Origin: a virus
Direction: 5' to 3' (one strand)
Virus record (IMG/VR): IMGVR_UViG_3300022925_000052
Location: 1-42,639 of that record
Length of the DNA stretch: 42,639 nt
Shown: one piece after another, positions 38,727 through 42,639 of the stretch
Position numbering within the stretch: position 1 is the first letter of the stretch
Layout: every line of letters starts with the position of its first letter
Position numbers and translations under genes: made by a program
The notes under the pieces: generated by a model
The model's database searches: none
The model's input: only the letters and a program-made list of their open reading frames with translations
What the model was told of the DNA's origin: nothing

Positions 38727-39833
38727 ATGAAAACTACAAAAATTTGTCTAAATGGAATGGTTGGTAACGAGGAAGCAACCATTCAACGAATGTTAGACTC
38801 AGTTGTGAAACACATTGACTACTATGTAATTCAATGTAATGGTAATGATAGAACTAAAGATATTATTGATGAGTTCTTTCAGTCAAATGGTGTTCCTGGG
38901 TTTACATACTTTGTAGAATGGGACTATCCAGGTTGGAATCGTGACCACACTCTACAAACTGCTCTAAAAGCAGACCACGGCTGTGATTGGATTCTTCGTA
39001 TGGATGCTGATGAACAATTACAAGTTGATGATGACTTTGATTGGACTATCTTAAATGATACCTCAATAGATTCGTGGAACATCGTAGCAGACCCTGGTAA
39101 TTCACTCTACTTCCGTACTTGGATGTGGAACGCAAATCGACCTTGGTACTTTGCTCACGATAAAAGACACGAAACTATTTGGTTACCTGAAGTAGGTGAG
39201 GAGTTCCAACGAATGAATCTACCTAAGTCATTCAGACACATCATTACTAATGATGGTGATACTTGGATGGCACCAATGAAGTTCATCACCGATGGTTTGA
39301 CTTTGGAGCTGGATAAAGTACCTACTAATTTGGTATTAGAGGATGAGTATCACCTTTGGTATATTGGTAAGTCTTACAATGATGGGTATCGCGATGTGGG
39401 TAATCTACCATTTGGTAAAGACCACTCAGATGAGTATGCTCGTAGATGTATATTCTACTTTGATTGTTACCTCAACAAAAAACACGACTTTAAGAACACC
39501 CATTACCCTGCTATGCCAGATGATATGGGATACTACGCTTGTTTGTTGATTGGCGAGGCATATGAGTGGTTGGGTGAATATGATAAAATGTTATTCTATC
39601 TAAGAGCCGCAGGTAAGTTCAATGGTAGTCGAAATGAACATTTTGTAAAATTGGCTCAATACTATCGTAGAATTGAACAATGGGGTAATATGTTGGAAGT
39701 TACATCTATCCTTACAATGGAAGGTCGTATAAACCCATTCCCTCAATTCTCATTCTTTATCGAAAATTCAGCATACCAAGATACTGGTACGCTTTGTAAC
39801 GAACTACACGAAATTGCATTAAGTAATGTCTAA
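38727..39833 (+). CDS. Glycosyltransferase family 2-like with C-terminal helical repeats
   Basis: 368 residues. The GT-A start (ICLNGMVGNEEATIQRMLDSV), YYVIQCNGNDRTKDIIDEF, then DWILRMDADEQL with D93-x-D95 metal site fits the GT2 group that modifies peptides or LPS. Residues about 255-360 are helical hairpins (LLIGEAYEWLGEYDKMLFYLRAAG, KLAQYYRRIEQWGNMLEV) of TPR type, perhaps for acceptor binding. The previous stop is three bases upstream, and it overlaps the mutase gene by eight bases. With the mutase and oxygenase it forms a second sugar-decoration cassette. Donor and acceptor unknown; UDP-Galf is suggested by the neighbour. Confidence 0.83.
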   Translation: MKTTKICLNGMVGNEEATIQRMLDSVVKHIDYYVIQCNGNDRTKDIIDEFFQSNGVPGFTYFVEWDYPGWNRDHTLQTALKADHGCDWILRMDADEQLQVDDDFDWTILNDTSIDSWNIVADPGNSLYFRTWMWNANRPWYFAHDKRHETIWLPEVGEEFQRMNLPKSFRHIITNDGDTWMAPMKFITDGLTLELDKVPTNLVLEDEYHLWYIGKSYNDGYRDVGNLPFGKDHSDEYARRCIFYFDCYLNKKHDFKNTHYPAMPDDMGYYACLLIGEAYEWLGEYDKMLFYLRAAGKFNGSRNEHFVKLAQYYRRIEQWGNMLEVTSILTMEGRINPFPQFSFFIENSAYQDTGTLCNELHEIALSNV

Positions 39834-40911
39834 ATACGATTACATAATTGTTGGGTCTGGTTTCTTTGGGGCAATATGCGCTTACGAACTCAATAAGAGG
39901 GGTAAGAGTGTTGTTGTTCTTGAAAAGAGAAAGCATATTGGTGGTAATTCATATACCGAAGATGTTGCAGGTATCCACGTTCACACATATGGACCACACA
40001 TCTTCCATACCAATGATAAACGAATTTGGGATTATATAACCCAATTTGCTGAGTTCAATCAATTTCAGTTAAATCCAGTAGCAAACTACAAGGATGAGAT
40101 TTACTCACTTCCATTTAATATGTGGACATTCAACAAAATGTGGGGTGTGACTACACCTAAACAAGCACAAGAAATGATTGAATCTCAGAGATATACTGGT
40201 AAAGTGACTAATCTCGAAGAGCAAGCACTTTCTCTCGTTGGTAGTGATGTTTATGAAAAGTTGATTAAGGGTTATACCGCTAAACAATGGATGAAAGACC
40301 CTAAAGAACTACCTGCGTCAATTATCAAACGATTGCCGGTAAGATTTACATATGATAATAACTACTTCAATGATAAATACCAAGGTATTCCAATCGGAGG
40401 ATATACTCAGATATTTGAGAAGATGCTAGAAGGTATAAAAGTCTATACTGATTGTGATTACTTAGAAAACAAAGAGTATTGGGATGATTTGGCAGATAAG
40501 GTAATTTACACAGGTCCAATTGATAAGTACTTCGATTATGAATTTGGTGATTTGGAATATAAGTCCGTTAGATGGGAGAATGAATATTTACCTACTGAAA
40601 ATCACCAAGGGTGTGCTGTTATGAATTATACCGAGTATAATATTCCATATACACGAGTAATCGAACATAAGTATTTCGATAATCAAAATCAAAAAAACAC
40701 ATTCATCAGTAGGGAGTATCCTCAAGAATATAAACGTGGTGTAGAACCATTTTACCCAGTCAATGATGAGGTTAATAATGAAAAGTATCGGAAATATAAA
40801 GAACTTGCTGACAAAGACAAGGTGATATTTGGTGGAAGACTCGCAGAGTACAAATACTATGATATGCATCAAGTAATAGCATCGGCATTAAAAAAGGTAG
40901 AAAAGTTATGA
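39826..40911 (+). CDS. glf: UDP-galactopyranose mutase
   Basis: 361 residues, typical for bacterial Glf (about 370-390). FAD-binding Rossmann start YIIVGSGFFGAICAYELNKRG, then EKRKHIGGNSYTED, HTYGPHIFHTNDKRIWDY, FNMWTFNKMWG and KGYTAKQWMKDPKELP, and FNDKYQGIPIGGYTQIFEKML. The end, VIFGGRLAEYKYYDMHQVI, matches the Glf signature G-R-L-x-x-Y-x-Y-x-x-M. It interconverts UDP-galactopyranose and UDP-galactofuranose. A phage copy suggests Galf goes onto a phage structure or alters host surface glycans. Overlaps the genes on both sides, so tightly co-translated. Confidence 0.95.
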   Translation: MSKYDYIIVGSGFFGAICAYELNKRGKSVVVLEKRKHIGGNSYTEDVAGIHVHTYGPHIFHTNDKRIWDYITQFAEFNQFQLNPVANYKDEIYSLPFNMWTFNKMWGVTTPKQAQEMIESQRYTGKVTNLEEQALSLVGSDVYEKLIKGYTAKQWMKDPKELPASIIKRLPVRFTYDNNYFNDKYQGIPIGGYTQIFEKMLEGIKVYTDCDYLENKEYWDDLADKVIYTGPIDKYFDYEFGDLEYKSVRWENEYLPTENHQGCAVMNYTEYNIPYTRVIEHKYFDNQNQKNTFISREYPQEYKRGVEPFYPVNDEVNNEKYRKYKELADKDKVIFGGRLAEYKYYDMHQVIASALKKVEKL

Positions 40912-41471
40912 TAGTAATGGACAATTTCATAAGAGATGAAAAGCTCTTAGAACGAATTCAAAATGATGAAACATTCTTCTCAAAGAATGGTCAGTATATG
41001 TGGTGGGATGGTTGGTGGAATTCCCCAGCAGACACTCTAAAGAAAGAACTGATTCAGTATATTTGGGGTGAAAATTCACCTATGGATAGTTACAGTGTTG
41101 GTGGGTTTGAATATTGGACTGGTCAATATGGTGAAGGTGGTGTTGATACTAAATTAGACACACACTTTGATAAAGATGAACACCTATTCGAAACAACAGG
41201 TGAATTATCTCAACCAATGATTGGTACTGTATTTTACCCATTAGATACTGACTTTGAAGGTGGTTATTTGGAAATCGAAAGTGGTGAGAATGGTGAACTC
41301 GAAAGAATAAAGCCAGTATTCAACCGATTAGTAATCTTTTCAGCAGGCAGATACCCACATAGAGTAAGTCCAGTAACTAAAGGACTTCGTAGTGCCATCG
41401 CAATTAACCTTTGGTGGGAAGCGCCAAGTGGTTTAGATGCTGGAAAAATAATTTTGGAAAATTCAAAATAA
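40908..41471 (+). CDS. 2OG-Fe(II) oxygenase
   Basis: 187 residues, start overlapping the mutase stop (ATGA). H86-x-D88 in LDTHFDKD, distal H151 in YPHRVSPV and R161 in KGLRSAIAINLWW make a complete Fe(II)/2-oxoglutarate site. DTDFEGGYLEIESGE is the usual intervening strand. Related in pattern to the oxygenase at 6781 but diverged. Translation is coupled to Glf, so hydroxylation may prepare a site for the sugar added by the upstream glycosyltransferase, or it acts on a small molecule. Substrate unknown. Confidence 0.85.
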   Translation: MIVMDNFIRDEKLLERIQNDETFFSKNGQYMWWDGWWNSPADTLKKELIQYIWGENSPMDSYSVGGFEYWTGQYGEGGVDTKLDTHFDKDEHLFETTGELSQPMIGTVFYPLDTDFEGGYLEIESGENGELERIKPVFNRLVIFSAGRYPHRVSPVTKGLRSAIAINLWWEAPSGLDAGKIILENSK

Positions 41472-41484
41472 ATTCGTATATTAG
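41453..41484 (+). promoter_or_regulatory. Bacteroidetes-type promoter (TTTG-N20-TATATTAG)
   Basis: -33 TTTG at 41453-41456, spacer 20, -7 TATATTAG at 41477-41484. The ATG at 41489 begins four bases after the -7 box, where transcription should start, so a leaderless message is predicted. Confidence 0.78.
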
Positions 41485-41488
41485 TATT

Positions 41489-41911
41489 ATGAAAAAACAG
41501 TTACAACAACTTTGGGAGTTCCAAAGCGCATACAATCAACCTCGTAGTAGTAAACCACGACTTTTAGAACCAGAAGAATTCTACCTCAGATATCGATTGG
41601 GTAAAGAAGAGTTGGTAGAATACTTGGAAGCTTGTAATAATGATGACCTTGTTGAGATTACCGATGCTCTTGCTGACCAACTATACATCCTCTTGGGAAC
41701 TATGGTTGCTCACGGAATGGGTGATATAATCGAAGATGTCTTTGATGAGGTACATCGTTCTAATATGTCAAAGTTAGGTGAAGATGGTAAACCTATCTAT
41801 CGTGAGGATGGAAAGGTTTTGAAAGGGCCAAACTTCTCACCACCTAACATTGAACAATTCTTGACTGCCGGTCAGGGTCAATTGGAAATTCCTTTTGATG
41901 AGGAAGTTTAA
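41489..41911 (+). CDS. PRA-PH/MazG-like nucleotide pyrophosphohydrolase
   Basis: 140 residues from the ATG just after the promoter; an in-frame earlier start lies inside the oxygenase gene and upstream of the promoter, so it is rejected. FQSAYNQPRSSKPRLLEPEEFYLRYRLGKEEL is followed by EITDALADQLYILLG, with the E-x-x-D metal motif of all-alpha NTP pyrophosphatases, and VFDEVHRSNMSKLGEDGKP, characteristic of the phosphoribosyl-ATP-pyrophosphohydrolase-like group. These cleave nucleoside triphosphates or related compounds to monophosphates. Likely roles are nucleotide-pool sanitation or lowering of alarmones, as proposed for phage MazG. Precise substrate not visible. Confidence 0.88.
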   Translation: MKKQLQQLWEFQSAYNQPRSSKPRLLEPEEFYLRYRLGKEELVEYLEACNNDDLVEITDALADQLYILLGTMVAHGMGDIIEDVFDEVHRSNMSKLGEDGKPIYREDGKVLKGPNFSPPNIEQFLTAGQGQLEIPFDEEV

Positions 41912-41912
41912 G

Positions 41913-42116
41913 ATGGCACTAAGAGGAGAATCACACCCACAACACAAACTTACGGAAGACCAAGTAAAGGCAATTCGTAAGTTGTGGGCTGTGGGACACC
42001 GAAACATCAAAGTATTGGCCCGAAACAATGGCGTATCACCTGCCAACATTCGTAGGATTGTAAAAGGTGAAACTTGGACTCATATTCTTTTTGGAGAATT
42101 TAACGATTATCAATGA
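41913..42116 (+). CDS. Small helix-turn-helix DNA-binding protein
   Basis: 67 residues from the ATG one base after the previous stop. GESHPQHKLTEDQVKAIRKLW, then VLARNNGVSPANIRRIVKGETW is the small HTH module (K-L-T-x-x-Q-V-x-x-I-R, L-A-x-x-x-x-V-S-x-x-x-I) often found at the end of HNH homing endonucleases. Here it stands alone, so it could be a remnant of a lost endonuclease or a free regulator. Its stop overlaps the start of the Mom-like gene (ATGA), so coupling suggests it may regulate that gene. Confidence 0.78.
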   Translation: MALRGESHPQHKLTEDQVKAIRKLWAVGHRNIKVLARNNGVSPANIRRIVKGETWTHILFGEFNDYQ

Positions 42117-42639
42117 AAGTAGAAGGTAGAGTTTATACTGACACATCTAAACTATCAGTAAGACGCATATCTAAGTCAGTAGCAAAAGAAATGGTGGTAA
42201 CTAACCACTACTCTCACGCATGGACAAAGGTATCTTACGCAATTGGGTTGTATGTAGAAGATGATTCTCACCAATTCTTTGAGTCCACCGATAAACTGAT
42301 TGGGGTTGCCTGTTATGGTGACCCCATTGGTCGGTTAACTGGTCAATCCATTTCAGAGACCTTAGATAGAACTGAGGTGTTAGAGTTAGTTCGTTTATTT
42401 GTATTTGATGGGTATGGTCATAACATTGAAAGTTGGTTCTTAGGTCAAACCTTTGAGTGGTTAAGACAAAACGCACCACAAATCAAAGCACTCATATCAT
42501 ACTCAGACCCAAAAGAAGGTCACGCTGGAACAATCTATCAAGCAACCAATTGGATATATCAAGGGAACAAACTTAGATACAATGATTCGTGGGGATTCAA
42601 ATTTGAAGAAGATGGTGAGTGGATTCACGGTAGAACTAT
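42113..42639 (+). CDS. Mom-like DNA-modification acyltransferase (3'-truncated by window)
   Basis: 175 codons are visible before the right edge. Motifs: EMVVTNHYSHAW near residue 27, GVACYGDPIGR, LELVRLFVFDG and ISYSDPKEGHAGTIYQATNWIYQG, in the order seen in GNAT-related Mom proteins of phage Mu and relatives (N-H-Y-x-H, G-x-x-x-Y-G-x-P, E-L-x-R-L, S-Y-x-D-x-x-x-G-H-x-G-x-I-Y-Q-A). Mu Mom converts adenine to a carbamoylmethyl form that blocks restriction. If functional, this phage modifies its DNA against host nucleases. The start overlaps the HTH gene stop. The C-terminal end is outside the window, but most conserved motifs are present. Confidence 0.82.
   Translation, partial: MKVEGRVYTDTSKLSVRRISKSVAKEMVVTNHYSHAWTKVSYAIGLYVEDDSHQFFESTDKLIGVACYGDPIGRLTGQSISETLDRTEVLELVRLFVFDGYGHNIESWFLGQTFEWLRQNAPQIKALISYSDPKEGHAGTIYQATNWIYQGNKLRYNDSWGFKFEEDGEWIHGRT

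Noticed and set aside
41411-41488. N-terminal extension of the pyrophosphohydrolase gene
   Set aside because: It would start at a non-ATG codon inside the oxygenase gene and upstream of the promoter. The ATG at 41489 starts the recognised domain.

Overview
The window is a gene-dense, AT-rich piece of a T4-like myovirus genome with every gene on the + strand. It carries recognisable homologues of neck (gp13/14/15), sheath (gp18), tube (gp19), baseplate and tape-measure genes, followed by T4-type replication genes (gp32, UvsX, RNase H/FEN, gp41) and ribonucleotide reductase. The likely host is a Bacteroidetes bacterium: six intergenic sites match the Bacteroidetes primary-sigma promoter pattern (TTTG or TTG, exactly 20 bases, then a TAnnTT-type -7 box). 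No tRNA gene, CRISPR, insertion sequence or integrase is visible, and no gene-free stretch exceeds about 140 bases.

Layout. (1) 1-10354, fibre and fibre-modification block: the end of one collagen-like protein, a complete 2184-residue collagen-like fibre with a Hint-like N-terminus, a 2OG-Fe(II) oxygenase, a GT2 glycosyltransferase, and a fusion of a GT4-type glycosyltransferase to a domain strongly resembling animal procollagen-lysine hydroxylase (PLOD). (2) 10399-25273, tail block: gp13, gp14, gp15, a coiled-coil protein, sheath, tube, an isolated 85-residue gene, gp26-like and an overlapping ORF, tape measure, gp48/54-like tube cap with a 15-residue repeat, a LysM/gp53-like protein, a hub-like protein and an unknown. 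Many of these genes are preceded by TATTTATA, probably the phage late promoter. (3) 25294-26773, five small early-type genes. (4) 26792-36580 and on to 38723, replication and nucleotide metabolism: a short family-A DNA polymerase, a large unknown protein, gp32, UvsX, FEN nuclease, a nucleotidyltransferase-like protein, gp41 helicase, NrdB, NrdA and thioredoxin. (5) 38727-41471, a second sugar/hydroxylation cassette: glycosyltransferase, UDP-galactopyranose mutase and another 2OG oxygenase. (6) 41489-42639, a PRA-PH/MazG-like pyrophosphohydrolase, a small HTH protein and the start of a Mom-like DNA-modification acyltransferase.

Most notable is the first block. The fibre carries dozens of lysines almost all in X-Lys-Gly, the site used by collagen lysyl hydroxylases. 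Immediately downstream, apparently co-transcribed, lie a lysyl-hydroxylase-like domain fused to a glycosyltransferase, a second glycosyltransferase and a second 2OG oxygenase. By analogy with animal PLOD enzymes and Mimivirus L230, I infer that the phage hydroxylates and glycosylates its own collagen-like fibre. The sequence supports the parts list; the chemistry is inference.
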